Shown: piece by piece, positions 16,558 through 26,148 of the stretch | Layout: each line of letters begins with the position of its first letter | How positions within the stretch are numbered: the stretch's first letter is position 1 | Source: Mycobacterium sp. E796 | GTDB taxonomy: Bacteria > Actinomycetota > Actinomycetes > Mycobacteriales > Mycobacteriaceae | Direction: 5' to 3' | Length of the DNA: 64,000 nucleotides | Assembly: GCF_001672815.1 (NCBI RefSeq) | Contig: NZ_LZKK01000325.1 | Location: forward strand, 149,719 to 213,718 | Position numbers and translations under genes: made by a program | The notes under the pieces: model-generated | Databases searched by the model: none | What the model was told of the DNA's origin: nothing | The model's input: only the letters and a program-made list of their open reading frames with translations

Positions 16558-17691
16558 ATGAGGCCATACCGCTCCCTCGTCAGCGATAACACCGCGGGGG
16601 GTGCACCCGAGATCATCGCGGCCATCGCTGCGGCGGCAGCCGGGCAGGCACCGCCCTATGGCACCGACAGTTGGACGTCCAGCGCCCGGCGCCGCTTCAG
16701 CGAGGTCTTCGACTGCGACGTCGATCTGCTCCCCGTTTCCACCGGCTCGGCGGCGAACGCGTTGAGCTTGGCCGCGTTGACCCCACCATGGGGCGCCGTG
16801 CTGTGCCACCGCGACAGCCACATCAACAACGACGAGTGCGGCGCCCCGGAATTCTTCACTGGGGGCGCCAAACTCATTGCCCTGGGCGGGGATAACGCCA
16901 AGATCGACGCCGACGAGCTGCAGGCCGCGGTGCACCGCAAGGTCGGGGACATGCACAGCGTGCAACCGGCCGTGCTGAGCCTCACCCAGTCAACCGAGAC
17001 CGGCGCGGTATACACCCCCGCCGAGATCGGACGGCTGGCCTCCATCGCGAAGCGTGCGGGCCTGCGCGTCCACCTGGATGGCGCCCGCCTGGCCAACGCC
17101 GTCGCCGCGTTGGGTTGCAGCCCCGCCGAACTGACCTGGCGCGCCGGCGTGGACGTGTTGTCCTTCGGCGCCATCAAGAACGGGAGCATCACCGCCGATG
17201 CGATCGTCGTGTTCGACCGCTCCCTTACCACCGAGCTGAGTTTCCGGGCCAAGCGTGCCGGACAACTCGCGGCCAAGATGCGTTTCGCCGCAGCCCAACT
17301 CGACGCCTACCTTGCCGACGACCTGTGGCTGCGAAATGCCTTGCACGCCAATGCCATGACCGCGCGGCTCTACGAGGGTCTAAATTCCATTGCCGGCGCT
17401 CACGTTACGGGCACGCCGGAGGCGAACATCCTCTTCTGCCTCCTGCCCCAGCAGGTCATCGACGGGCTGCTCGAGCAGGGCTACGACTTCTACCACGGCC
17501 GGTGGGAACCGGGTGTCGTCCGTTTCGTCACCTCCTTCGCCACCACGGCCCACGTGGTCGACGAGCTCGTCGACGCGGTCCGCCGACTCACCGCGTCGGC
17601 AATCCAGGAAAACCGGCCGAACCGGTCTCGAACGCAGAGATCAGTCAGCGGCCGCCGAGCTGAGGTGGCGTGTATGGGAAGTGTCCGATGA
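16558..17691 (+). CDS. Threonine-aldolase-like / beta-eliminating lyase PLP enzyme
   Basis: 377 residues from ATG 16558 (GTG 16549 is possible). It is a fold-type I PLP enzyme of the low-specificity threonine aldolase group: the active-site His region is CHRDSHINNDECGAPEFF, the cofactor Asp is in HLDGARLANA, and the PLP-binding Lys is in LSFGAIKNG. Such enzymes cleave or form beta-hydroxy amino acids, releasing or using glycine. It starts 46 bases after the Esx pair, and its stop overlaps the next gene (ATGA). It therefore heads the small-molecule operon 16558-23030, possibly supplying or consuming an unusual amino acid. Confidence 0.87.
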   Translation: MRPYRSLVSDNTAGGAPEIIAAIAAAAAGQAPPYGTDSWTSSARRRFSEVFDCDVDLLPVSTGSAANALSLAALTPPWGAVLCHRDSHINNDECGAPEFFTGGAKLIALGGDNAKIDADELQAAVHRKVGDMHSVQPAVLSLTQSTETGAVYTPAEIGRLASIAKRAGLRVHLDGARLANAVAALGCSPAELTWRAGVDVLSFGAIKNGSITADAIVVFDRSLTTELSFRAKRAGQLAAKMRFAAAQLDAYLADDLWLRNALHANAMTARLYEGLNSIAGAHVTGTPEANILFCLLPQQVIDGLLEQGYDFYHGRWEPGVVRFVTSFATTAHVVDELVDAVRRLTASAIQENRPNRSRTQRSVSGRRAEVACMGSVR

Positions 17692-19502
17692 TCGAGATGG
17701 CCATCGTCGGGCTCGGCGCATGGGGTCTTTGCGTCCTCGAGCGAACAGTGAACCGGGCCCGGCGGGTTGGGACGCCGGTGCGGGTGCACGTGGTCGAGCC
17801 CGCTCGGCTCGGAGGGGTTTACACCGCTGCGCAGCCCGACTTCCTGGTCCTCAACAACGCCTGCGGTCAGCTCTCCCTCTACGCCGCCCCCGACGGGGAC
17901 GGCCTTCCCCCCTATGCCGTGGGCTTGCACGCGTGGGCGGTGGTCCGCGGCTACCGCTGGGTGGGTTACGAGTGCCGCATCGGCGCCGGGGGCGACCCCA
18001 TCCTGCCCACCGACTACCTGCCCCGGCGGCTGATGGGTGAGTACCTGGGCTGGTTCTACGACACGGTGGTGGCCGACGCCCCACCCAACCTCGAGATCGT
18101 CCGGCACTACGCGGCGGCCGTCGACATCTCGCCGGCCCTCCAGGGACGTGAGGCGGTGCTACTCGAGAACGGCACCACCCTCACCGTCGACCACGTGGTG
18201 CTGACCTCGGGGCACACCTGGAACGACGAGCCCGGGGCCGCCGGGGGCGTGCGCTACCTGCCGCCCTACCCCGTTGAGCACTTCGACCAGAGCGCTCCGG
18301 CGGGATCCTCGGTGGCAATGGCCGGCATGGGACTGGCCTGCTTCGACGTCCTCACCGCCCTCACCATCGGACGAGGCGGGACCTTCGTGGACCGATGCGA
18401 CCGGGCCGACCGCAAGCGGTACGTGCCCTCGGGCCGGGAGCCGACCATCACCCTCTACTCGCGCTCGGGCGCGCCCTACCTCGCCAAGGCGGCCCACGGC
18501 GTCGACCCTTACGGTCGGTACCAGCCGGTGGTGTGCACCCCCGAGGAGTTCGCGGCGCTGACCAATCCGGGCGGATCGCCGGTGCGACGGCACGTGGACT
18601 TCCGGGCCGAGCTTCTCCCGCTCATCTTCGCCGAGATGCAGGCGCGCTACTACATCCACGCCGCCTTGCTGGCCGGTGGCGACGTCGAATCGACCGACGT
18701 CCGCGCCGCCCTCCGCCAAGGCTGGGTCGACGGGCACTACGAGAAGGTCGTCGACGGTCTCGAGCCGCGCTACGGGCGCTTCGATCCGGGCAGCCACCTC
18801 TTCGCCGGGTCGGACCGCCACTACACCTCGGCCGGCGACTATCAGGGCCAGGTCTACGACATGATCGAGGCTGACCTCACCGAGGCCCTGCGACCAGGGG
18901 GGAGCCCGGTCAAGGCGGCCCAGGAGGTGCTGCGCATCCTCCGGGATCAGCTGCGTTCGGTCATCGAGTTCGGTGGTCTCTCCCTCGAGTCCTACGTGGA
19001 CTTCCAGTCCAACATCCGGCCCCGCATCAACCGCCTAGAGGCTGGCTGTCCACCGATGCGCTCCCAGCAGCTGCTGGCGCTGCTCGATGCCGGAGTGGTG
19101 CGCGTCCCGCTGGGACCGAGCCCGGAGCTGACCGCCCGCCCCGACGGCGTCCGCCTGAGCTCCACGGCCCTCGACGAGCCGACGTCCGTGACGGTCGACG
19201 GGGTGGTGCGGGGCTATCTCGACCTGCCGTCGCTGGCCCGGTCGAGCTCGCCCCTGCTCAAGCGTCTCTACGCCAAGGGAAGGCTGACCCAGCTCACCTA
19301 CGGTGACACGCCCGTGGGCAGCGTGGCCATCAACGAGGACTTCCACCCTTACGACACGGAGGGCCGGCTCCAGCCCAACCTCTCCTTGCTGGGCGTGCTC
19401 ACCGAGGGGGTGCGCTACTTCACCCACTACCTGCCCTCACCCCGCAGCCGGCTGCGGGCCGTGTACGACGCGCAGGACTGCGTCGAGGCCGTGATCGGCT
19501 GA
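17688..19502 (+). CDS. FAD/NAD(P)-binding oxidoreductase-like protein
   Basis: 604 residues from ATG 17688, overlapping the upstream stop by four bases. The N-terminus has a dinucleotide-binding motif MAIVGLGAWGLCVLE, then HVVEPARLGGVYTAAQPDFLVLNN, and a second GMGLACFDVLTAL near residue 220 suggests an NAD(P) site. This matches the FAD-NAD(P)-binding family often found in natural-product and siderophore-like clusters, including N-hydroxylating enzymes. The reaction is not known. The C-terminal region closes with a Pro-rich GVRYFTHYLPSPRS block. Tight coupling with neighbours implies a dedicated pathway step. Confidence 0.75.
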   Translation: MIEMAIVGLGAWGLCVLERTVNRARRVGTPVRVHVVEPARLGGVYTAAQPDFLVLNNACGQLSLYAAPDGDGLPPYAVGLHAWAVVRGYRWVGYECRIGAGGDPILPTDYLPRRLMGEYLGWFYDTVVADAPPNLEIVRHYAAAVDISPALQGREAVLLENGTTLTVDHVVLTSGHTWNDEPGAAGGVRYLPPYPVEHFDQSAPAGSSVAMAGMGLACFDVLTALTIGRGGTFVDRCDRADRKRYVPSGREPTITLYSRSGAPYLAKAAHGVDPYGRYQPVVCTPEEFAALTNPGGSPVRRHVDFRAELLPLIFAEMQARYYIHAALLAGGDVESTDVRAALRQGWVDGHYEKVVDGLEPRYGRFDPGSHLFAGSDRHYTSAGDYQGQVYDMIEADLTEALRPGGSPVKAAQEVLRILRDQLRSVIEFGGLSLESYVDFQSNIRPRINRLEAGCPPMRSQQLLALLDAGVVRVPLGPSPELTARPDGVRLSSTALDEPTSVTVDGVVRGYLDLPSLARSSSPLLKRLYAKGRLTQLTYGDTPVGSVAINEDFHPYDTEGRLQPNLSLLGVLTEGVRYFTHYLPSPRSRLRAVYDAQDCVEAVIG

Positions 19503-19506
19503 GCAC

Positions 19507-20781
19507 ATGACGGATTCCCCGACCGGACGACCGCGGCCGCTGGTGGCGGTCGGCTACGGGCCGCGTTGCGTCCCCGTGATGCAGCTGGCCGAAGCGGCCG
19601 CCGGCCTGTGCGACCTGCTGTGGCTGATCGACACCGCGGTGCCCGGGATGGGCGAGATGGTCGACCTGCTCAACCGGTTCGGCCCCGTCGTCGACCTGGA
19701 GGGCATGAGCGCGGAGCAGGCGGTCAAGATTCTGGGCGACTGGGAGCCCGGCGGCATGACCACCTACCTCGACGCCGGCATGGTCGAACTGGCCCATGTG
19801 GCCGAGGGGCTCGGCCTCCCCTTCCACAGCCCGGCCACCGCCGCCGCCCTCACCGACAAGGCCCGCCAGCGCCGGGCCCTGGCCGACGCCGGCGTCGAGA
19901 TCCCCCCGTGCCACCTCATCCGCCCCGACCAGTCCGAGCGCGAGCTGCGGGCGGTCGAGGACCAGGTGGGGTGGCCCGCCGTCCTCAAACCCCGCTCGGC
20001 TCAGGGCAGCCGCTGCACCTTCCTGGCCCGCGACGGCGCCGAACTCGAGAAGCTGCTGAATGCGCTCGGCCCGGGCCGCCGCGACATGGTGCTCGAGGGT
20101 TATCTGGCCGACGATCCGGCCCGGGCGGGCGGCCCCTACGCCGGCTACGTCTCGGTCGAGAGCGTGGTGGCCGACGGCGTCGTCAGCCACCTGGCCCTGA
20201 CCGGCCGCTTCCCGCCGGCCGAGAACTTCCGCGAGACGGGGTTCTTCATCCCCGCCGCGCTCGACGCGGGGAGTCGTTCGGCCGTCCTGGACCTCGCCAC
20301 CCGCGCCATCGACGCCCTCGGGGTACGCACCGGGTGCCTGCACACCGAGGTCAAGTTCACCCCCGACGGCCCCCGCATCATCGAGGTCAACGGGCGGCTG
20401 GGCGGCGGTGTGCCCGAGATGCTCAAGCGCGCCGCCGGCATCAGCCTGCTCGACCTCACCCTGCGGGTGGCCCTGGGCGAGCCGGTCTCCATCCAGGGCC
20501 CGGTGGCCACCGAGCGCATCGGCTACCGCTTCTTCCTCCAGCCGCCGACCGTCTCGGCCACCGTGACGTCCATCGAGGGCATCAACGACTTCAGCGACCA
20601 AGCCGGAGTGGACACGGTGAGCGTCCACCAGCGCCCGGGCGCCTCACTCGACTGGCGGGACGGCTCCGGCAACCACATCGTCGCGGTGGTCGGCTCGGCC
20701 GACGACGAGGAGCAGTTGCAGGCGGCCTACCGGCTCCTCCACCAGGAGGTCACCGTCACCTACACCGATGTCAGGCATTGA
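19507..20781 (+). CDS. ATP-grasp carboxylate-amine ligase
   Basis: 424 residues, starting four bases after the preceding stop. The ATP-grasp fold is shown by DKARQRRALADAGVEIP (entry to the fold), WPAVLKPRSAQGSRC (nucleotide-binding Lys and glycine-type loop), HTEVKFTPDGPRIIEVNGRLGGG (metal-binding Glu/Asn). Enzymes of this class activate a carboxylate as acyl phosphate and join it to an amine, as in dipeptide antibiotic synthesis. In this operon it is the best candidate for the step making an amide or peptide bond. Confidence 0.87.
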   Translation: MTDSPTGRPRPLVAVGYGPRCVPVMQLAEAAAGLCDLLWLIDTAVPGMGEMVDLLNRFGPVVDLEGMSAEQAVKILGDWEPGGMTTYLDAGMVELAHVAEGLGLPFHSPATAAALTDKARQRRALADAGVEIPPCHLIRPDQSERELRAVEDQVGWPAVLKPRSAQGSRCTFLARDGAELEKLLNALGPGRRDMVLEGYLADDPARAGGPYAGYVSVESVVADGVVSHLALTGRFPPAENFRETGFFIPAALDAGSRSAVLDLATRAIDALGVRTGCLHTEVKFTPDGPRIIEVNGRLGGGVPEMLKRAAGISLLDLTLRVALGEPVSIQGPVATERIGYRFFLQPPTVSATVTSIEGINDFSDQAGVDTVSVHQRPGASLDWRDGSGNHIVAVVGSADDEEQLQAAYRLLHQEVTVTYTDVRH

Positions 20782-20786
20782 CGGCG

Positions 20787-21734
20787 ATGGGCGTTCAACT
20801 GGCAGGGGCCCTCGATCCGACCGACCGGATCGAGGGACCGGCGCGGTGGACGTGCGCCCTGGTCAACAACATGCCGGATGCCGCCTTCGGCGCCACCGAG
20901 CGCCAATTCGTGGGGCTGCTGGGCGCCGGGTCCGGGTCTGACACGGTCGCCGTCACCCGTCACACCATGGTCGGGGTGCCGCGGGGGGAGCGGATCCGCG
21001 CCCGCATCGCCGCCGATTACCGTCCCCTCGAGGACATCATTTCGAACCCCCCCGACCTGCTGATCGTGACCGGCTCCAATCCGATCGAGTCCCGCATCGA
21101 GGACGAGCCCTACTGGTCCGATCTGCACGGCCTGCTGAAGTGGGGGAGCGAGAACGTGCCGGCCATGGTGCTGTCCTGCCTGTCGGCCCATGCCGCCCTG
21201 GCAGTCTTCGACGGCATCGAACGGACCACCCTGCCGGTCAAGTGCACGGGCGTCTTCGCCCAGGAGGCCGACCGGTCCCACTTCCTGGCAGCCGGCTTGG
21301 ACGGTCCTCTTGTCGTGCCCCATTCCCGCCTCAACGCCGTGCCCGCCGAAACGGTGGCGACCGCCGGCTACGCGGTGGCACTGCAGTCGGCCGAGGTGGG
21401 GTGGAGCGTGGTCACCAAGACGGTGGGGATTTCCCAGGTGGTGCTGTTTCAGGCGCATCCCGAGTACGACCCGTCGAGCCTGGTGCGCGAGTACGCTCGG
21501 GACGTGCGGCGCTACGCCGCCCGCGAGCACGACGAATTGCCCTGCCTCCCAAGGGATTGCGTGACCGGACCGGACTGGGATGGTCTTCGCCGGCTGCACG
21601 AGCGGGTGGTGGGTGGCGAACGGGACCCGGCGCTGGTGGCCGCATTCCCCTTCGACGAGATCGGCGCCCGCGCCCCATGGCGGTGGCGGGGCGCGGCCCT
21701 GTGTATGTACGCCAACCTGTTGGCGACGATCTGA
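20787..21734 (+). CDS. MetA-like homoserine O-acyltransferase homologue
   Basis: 315 residues from ATG 20787, five bases after the preceding stop. MetA landmarks are present but divergent: VNNMPDAAFGATERQF (MetA has NLMP and TE), LLIVTGSNPIE (ITGAPVE), the catalytic Cys in LSCLSAHAAL (CWGAQAAL), KCTGVF, PHSRLNAVP, and the catalytic His in FQAHPEYD. The Trp before the Cys region is replaced. It would acylate the hydroxyl of homoserine or a related compound, giving a leaving group for the MetY-like enzyme just downstream. Its place between an ATP-grasp enzyme and a sulfhydrylase argues for secondary rather than housekeeping metabolism. Confidence 0.83.
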   Translation: MGVQLAGALDPTDRIEGPARWTCALVNNMPDAAFGATERQFVGLLGAGSGSDTVAVTRHTMVGVPRGERIRARIAADYRPLEDIISNPPDLLIVTGSNPIESRIEDEPYWSDLHGLLKWGSENVPAMVLSCLSAHAALAVFDGIERTTLPVKCTGVFAQEADRSHFLAAGLDGPLVVPHSRLNAVPAETVATAGYAVALQSAEVGWSVVTKTVGISQVVLFQAHPEYDPSSLVREYARDVRRYAAREHDELPCLPRDCVTGPDWDGLRRLHERVVGGERDPALVAAFPFDEIGARAPWRWRGAALCMYANLLATI

Positions 21735-21752
21735 GAAGAGGAGCGCCTCAGG

Positions 21753-23030
21753 ATGCACGACGAAACCATCGCAATCCACGGCGGCTACACCCCCGACGGG
21801 ACGCGGGCCGTAGCCGTCCCCATCTACCAAACGGTCGCCCACGACTTCATCAGCGCCGACCACGCGGGTGCCGTGCTCGACCTAGAGACGCCGGGCTTCC
21901 ACTACAACCGGCTCAACAACCCGACACTCGACGTCCTCGAGCAGCGCATCTGCGCCCTGGAAGGGGGGACGGCGGCCCTGGCGGTGGCTTCGGGCATGGC
22001 CGCCGTCAGCTACGCCATCCTGACGGTGGCCACTGCCGGCTCGAACATCGTCGTCGCCCCCCAGCTCTACGGGGCCACCTTCACCTACTTCGCCCACGTG
22101 CTGCCCACCCTGGGCATCAAGGCCCGCTTCGCCGCCGATGACCGGGCGGAGTCGATCGCCCGCCTCATCGACGACGACACCCGCGCCGTTTTCTGCGAGA
22201 CCATCGGCAACCCGGCAGGCAACATCGTCGACCTCGAGGCCGTGGCCGCCGTGGCGCACGCGGCGGGCGTGCCGTTCATCGTGGACAACACGGTGGCCAC
22301 GCCGCTCGTGCTCAAGCCCTTCGAGCACGGGGCCGATGTGGTCGTCCACTCGCTGACCAAGTTCGTCGGCGGCCACGGCACCACCCTCGGCGGGGCCATC
22401 GTGGACGGCGGCCGGTTCCCGTGGGCCGACCATCCCCACCGCTTCCCCCTGTTCAACCGTCCCGAGCCCGCATTTCACGGCGTCGTCTTCGCCCGCGACT
22501 TCCCCGACCGGCCGTTCGCCGTGCGGGCCCGCTCCATCCAGCTGCGCAACAGCGGCGCCACCCTGTCGCCCTTCAACGCGTTCATGCTGCTGCAGGGCCT
22601 CGAGACGATGGCCGTGCGGCTCGAGCGCCACGAAGCCAACGCGCGGGCCGTGGCCGACTATCTGGCCGCCGACGACCGCGTGGCCTGGGTGAGCTTCGCC
22701 GGCTTCCCCGACCATCCCTACCACCACCTCGTCGGGCGCTACCTGCACGGGCGCGTGCCGTCCATCGTCACCTTCGGGGCCGAGGGCGGCTACGAGGCGG
22801 GACTGGCCTTCTTCGATGCCCTCCAGCTCGTCAAGCGGCTGCTCAATCTGGGCGACGCCAAGACCCTGGCCATCCATCCGGCCTCGACCACGCACCGCCA
22901 GTTGTCCGAGGCGGAACTGGTCAAGGCCGGCATCCGGCCGGAGACGATCCGCCTGTCCATCGGGATCGAGCACATCGACGACATCATCGCCGACATCGAT
23001 CAGGCGCTGGACAAGGCTATGGCCGGCTGA
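21753..23030 (+). CDS. O-acetylhomoserine sulfhydrylase-like (MetY-type) PLP enzyme
   Basis: 425 residues, the usual size of MetY. The Cys/Met-metabolism PLP family is evident from the start IAIHGGYTPD, PIYQTVAHDF, FHYNRLNNPTLDVLE, and the PLP Lys in VVHSLTKFVGGHGT. It performs gamma-substitution on an O-acyl homoserine with sulfide, a thiol or another nucleophile. It ends the five-gene operon and completes a MetA/MetY pair. Mycobacteria already carry a core metA/metC pair elsewhere (Rv3341-Rv3340 in M. tuberculosis), so this set is expected to make a special amino acid. A GAGGAG ribosome binding site precedes the ATG. Confidence 0.9.
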   Translation: MHDETIAIHGGYTPDGTRAVAVPIYQTVAHDFISADHAGAVLDLETPGFHYNRLNNPTLDVLEQRICALEGGTAALAVASGMAAVSYAILTVATAGSNIVVAPQLYGATFTYFAHVLPTLGIKARFAADDRAESIARLIDDDTRAVFCETIGNPAGNIVDLEAVAAVAHAAGVPFIVDNTVATPLVLKPFEHGADVVVHSLTKFVGGHGTTLGGAIVDGGRFPWADHPHRFPLFNRPEPAFHGVVFARDFPDRPFAVRARSIQLRNSGATLSPFNAFMLLQGLETMAVRLERHEANARAVADYLAADDRVAWVSFAGFPDHPYHHLVGRYLHGRVPSIVTFGAEGGYEAGLAFFDALQLVKRLLNLGDAKTLAIHPASTTHRQLSEAELVKAGIRPETIRLSIGIEHIDDIIADIDQALDKAMAG

Positions 23031-24419
23031 TCAGCTGGGGTCGAACTGCCGGCACTTGCCCCTCGACAGCCGCTCGATGAATTCCACCTCGCGTACGCGG
23101 ACATCCGAGGCCGGGCCGCCGTGCCGGCGGAGCACGTCGACCAGGTCGGTCTGCAGGCGCTGCAGGTCGGCGGAGCCGTCGGTCACCACCGACACGTCGA
23201 GACCCTGCTGCGCCTTGCCGATGAAGAAGTTGGCGACACCGGGGGTGGCCACGACGGCTTGCTCGAGTGCGGCGCGCGGCACCCGGGCACCGCCCTCGTA
23301 CTCGTAGGCGCCGTTGATCCGGCCGTTGACGGAGAGGATGCGGCGATGGGCGCACCCGCACGGACAGGGTTCGTCGGACATCGTCACGGCGTCGACCATG
23401 TCGTAGCGGATCAGCGGTTGGTCTAGGTTGAACAGGTTGGTCAGCAGCATCCGATCCGCGGGCTGCCCGAATGGCACGACGTTGCCGTCCGCATCCGCCG
23501 GTTCGAGAATGACCAGGTCGTCCGCGACGTGCATGCCCTCTCCGACGCCGCACGGAAAGGCGTAGGTCCCCTCCGAGCAGCCCCAGAACTCGGAGGCCTC
23601 GATCCCCCACGCGGCCCGAACCGCCTCTCGCACCGGCGGAGTGCAGAGCTCCCCGGCGACGCTCACCCAGGTCGGTTGGATGGTGAGCCGCCCTTTCATC
23701 GCCTCCAGGGCCAGCTCGCGGATGAGGCTCGGCCACCCTTGCAGCGCCTGCACCGCGGGACGGGCCTTGTTGAGGCGGTCGACGATCTGGTCCAGGGGCA
23801 GCGTGGCATCGCAGCAGTGGGAGGTGGGTCCGCCGCTCTCAAAGGTGCTGAAGGCGTAGAAGATCCCGGATTCGTGCTTGGGGCTGCAACTGAAGCACTG
23901 CGCCAGCACTGCGTCGGGGTCCTCGCCGCGTCGCCCGGTCCAGCGCGAGCCTTGCATCACGAAGGTGACGAACGCGTCCCAGCCGTAGACGTGGAGTGAC
24001 GGGGCTTGGACATACCCCGACGTGATGATCGCCCGGTACTGGCCGTCGAGGTAGCCGTCCCCGCTCAACTCATCGAGGTGCTGCGCGACCCGCGCACGTG
24101 TCAATCCGGGGACGGTGACCAGCCGGTCGAACTCGTCCATCATTTCGGCTTTGGTCAGGATCGGCAGCGAGGGGAGGTCGGCCTCGGTGAAATTCGCCAG
24201 ATCGTGCCCCGCCAATCGTTCCCCCCAGAACGGCGAATGTTCGGCGGCGTACACGAGTAGCTCTCGAAGCCGCCGTTCGCGCTCTGCGGCGAGCCGCCCG
24301 GCGTCCCAGCGCAGCCGGCGGACGCCCTGCAGGTACGTATCTTGCAATTGGGCGCGCTGGCGGCGGACCAGCTGTTCGTACGTTTCCCCCGAGGCCGCGC
24401 CAGTTGCCCTCGCCTCCAC
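23031..24419 (-). CDS. Phenylacetate-CoA-ligase-like adenylating enzyme
   Basis: 462 residues from GTG 24419; the frame is open further upstream but that part is Arg/Gly-rich shadow. The ANL superfamily fold of the PaaK type is recognised by YAAEHSPFWGERL, SVAGELCTPP, the A5-like WGCSEGTYAFPC, RYDMVDAVTM (A7-like), and a C-terminal SVNGRINGAYEYEG. The central SGDGYLDGQYRAIITSG replaces the usual TSGTTG. A C-x-C-x-C cluster (EPCPCGCAHR) is present. It probably activates a carboxylic acid as adenylate for transfer to CoA or to the ACP at 28474. Its stop abuts the MetY-like gene tail to tail. Confidence 0.78.
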   Translation of the reverse strand: MEARATGAASGETYEQLVRRQRAQLQDTYLQGVRRLRWDAGRLAAERERRLRELLVYAAEHSPFWGERLAGHDLANFTEADLPSLPILTKAEMMDEFDRLVTVPGLTRARVAQHLDELSGDGYLDGQYRAIITSGYVQAPSLHVYGWDAFVTFVMQGSRWTGRRGEDPDAVLAQCFSCSPKHESGIFYAFSTFESGGPTSHCCDATLPLDQIVDRLNKARPAVQALQGWPSLIRELALEAMKGRLTIQPTWVSVAGELCTPPVREAVRAAWGIEASEFWGCSEGTYAFPCGVGEGMHVADDLVILEPADADGNVVPFGQPADRMLLTNLFNLDQPLIRYDMVDAVTMSDEPCPCGCAHRRILSVNGRINGAYEYEGGARVPRAALEQAVVATPGVANFFIGKAQQGLDVSVVTDGSADLQRLQTDLVDVLRRHGGPASDVRVREVEFIERLSRGKCRQFDPS

Positions 24420-24496
24420 GCGGCGATCGTAGCCCAGACGCCGGGTTCTAATACCGTAGTCAGGCCATTTCCATGTAAACGACTTGCAAAGACCGC

Positions 24497-26041
24497 TCAG
24501 CCCCCGGTATTCGGCGGAGACAGGCCGGCCTCCTTCAGCAGCCGTCGCTCGTCCACCTTGCTGGACGACGTCAACGGCAGGTCGGCCACCAAGACGAATT
24601 GATCGGGCAGCATCGTTTCCGGGAGCCGTTCGCTGGCGGCCGAACGGACGGCGACCGGGGTGAGTTCGCCGTCCGGCACCACGAACGCGACCACTCCCAG
24701 GTCCCCCTGCAGGTCGAAGGTCGTGCACGCCGCCGATGCCACCCCGTTCAGGCCACCGAGCGCCTCGGTCACCTCGACCAGGGACAACCGCACGCCATGC
24801 CGCTTGATCACGCGGTCGGAACGCCCCATATATATGTAGTTGCCCCGGTCGTCGCGGAAGGCGAGGTCACCGGTGCGGTAGACGGTGGTTCCCTCGACGA
24901 CGTCCGTCCGCAGCACCGCCGCGCTCAGCACCGGGTCGTTCAAGTATCCCGCCATGAGCTGCAGCCCGCCGATGTACAGCTCGCCGACCGCTCCGGTGCG
25001 ATCGATCAGGCCGCCGCGCTCGTCAACGAGGTGGAACGAGCTCCCGGTGTGCGGATGGCCGATCGGTACCGGTCCCGCGTCGAGCAACTCGGGTGTCAGC
25101 TCGAGATGTGCGACGGCGATCGTCGTCTCGGTCGGGCCGTACCGGTTCACCACCCGCAGTCCCGGGCTGGCGGCCCATACCGCCCTGATGTCGGCGCTGG
25201 ACGGCGCCTCGCCGCCCAAGGCGATCACCCTGAGCGCGGTGTCGGCCAGCCGATCGAGCCGGCCGCTTGCCCGGAGCAAGCGGAGGTAGCTGGGGGAGAA
25301 GCTGGTCGCCGTGATGCCCTCGTCGGCGACGATCGAAAAGAACCTGCGGGGGAACAGCAGGGCCTCGCGGTCGGGAATGACGAGTGGGACGCCCCGCACG
25401 AGCGGGGGAAACATGGCGGAGAACGACCCGTCGAAGTGCACGGGTGAAACGCACAGGCACCGGTCGTCCGCGCTGAGTCCCACGGCGTCGGCGCACGCCT
25501 GGACTGCGGTGTAGAAGGCCCCCGGGGGGATTTGGACTCCCTTGGGGAGGCCGGTCGTCCCCGACGTATAGATGATGTAGGAGATCGGGCCCGTGACCGG
25601 TGCTGGCGTGCGCCCGTCCCCGGCGCTCAGCTCCGAAAGGGAGGTCCACGGGGTGCCGGCCGGAAGTCCCCCCGGGGGCGCCGTTTGGTCAGGGCCCGCG
25701 GTGATCACCTGCGCGGGTTGGCAGTCGGTGACGATCTGCTCGCGGCGGATGTCCGGGTCGGTGATGGCCAGCGGCACGAACGTGACCCCGGCCCATAGGC
25801 AGCCCAGCGCCGCCACCACGAAGTCCGCCGAGTTACCGATCAGCAGGGCGACCCGATCCCCGGGCTCGACGCCTTTCCGGAGCAGGCCGGCGGCGACCGC
25901 CCCGGCCGCGGCGCGCAATTCGCCCCGGGTCAACGCGCGGTCCAGGTCCTTGACGGCGGGCAGATCCGGGGCCCGTTCGGCGTGGTCCAGCACCGCACCG
26001 AGCACGTCGCGTCCTGTCACGCCTTCTCGCGGCTGCTGCAC
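24497..26041 (-). CDS. Stand-alone NRPS-type adenylation enzyme
   Basis: 514 residues. All core adenylation motifs are present: A3 YIIYTSGTTGLPKGV, the A4/pocket start HFDGSFSAMF with the Asp typical of amino-acid-activating domains, A5 NRYGPTETTI, A7 YRTGDLA, A8 YMGRSDRVIKRHG, and A10 LTSSSKVDERRL with the catalytic Lys. There is no condensation, carrier or thioesterase part, so it must load a free carrier protein, most simply the ACP encoded at 28474. The Asp suggests an alpha-amino acid substrate. It lies upstream of the PaaK-like gene on the same strand, separated by 77 bases. Confidence 0.9.
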   Translation of the reverse strand: MQQPREGVTGRDVLGAVLDHAERAPDLPAVKDLDRALTRGELRAAAGAVAAGLLRKGVEPGDRVALLIGNSADFVVAALGCLWAGVTFVPLAITDPDIRREQIVTDCQPAQVITAGPDQTAPPGGLPAGTPWTSLSELSAGDGRTPAPVTGPISYIIYTSGTTGLPKGVQIPPGAFYTAVQACADAVGLSADDRCLCVSPVHFDGSFSAMFPPLVRGVPLVIPDREALLFPRRFFSIVADEGITATSFSPSYLRLLRASGRLDRLADTALRVIALGGEAPSSADIRAVWAASPGLRVVNRYGPTETTIAVAHLELTPELLDAGPVPIGHPHTGSSFHLVDERGGLIDRTGAVGELYIGGLQLMAGYLNDPVLSAAVLRTDVVEGTTVYRTGDLAFRDDRGNYIYMGRSDRVIKRHGVRLSLVEVTEALGGLNGVASAACTTFDLQGDLGVVAFVVPDGELTPVAVRSAASERLPETMLPDQFVLVADLPLTSSSKVDERRLLKEAGLSPPNTGG

Positions 26042-26148
26042 GCTCGCTATTCTCGCGCACCCGCGCAGGTCACGAAGGATGACACGAAAACTCCTCTCTT
26101 CCAGCCGTGCTCGGCTTCCGCGGCCGCAAATTGCCGCAATGTGTCAAT

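Noticed and set aside
24440..24490. CGGTAT on the reverse strand upstream of the PaaK-like gene as a copy of the element
   Set aside because: Only the last box matches; neither GTATGTA nor GTGCAT is found at the fixed spacing.
24420..24728. N-terminal extension of the PaaK-like protein beyond GTG 24419
   Set aside because: It is Arg/Gly-rich, overlaps the 3' end of the adenylation gene on the same strand and has no family similarity; the ANL domain begins after GTG 24419.
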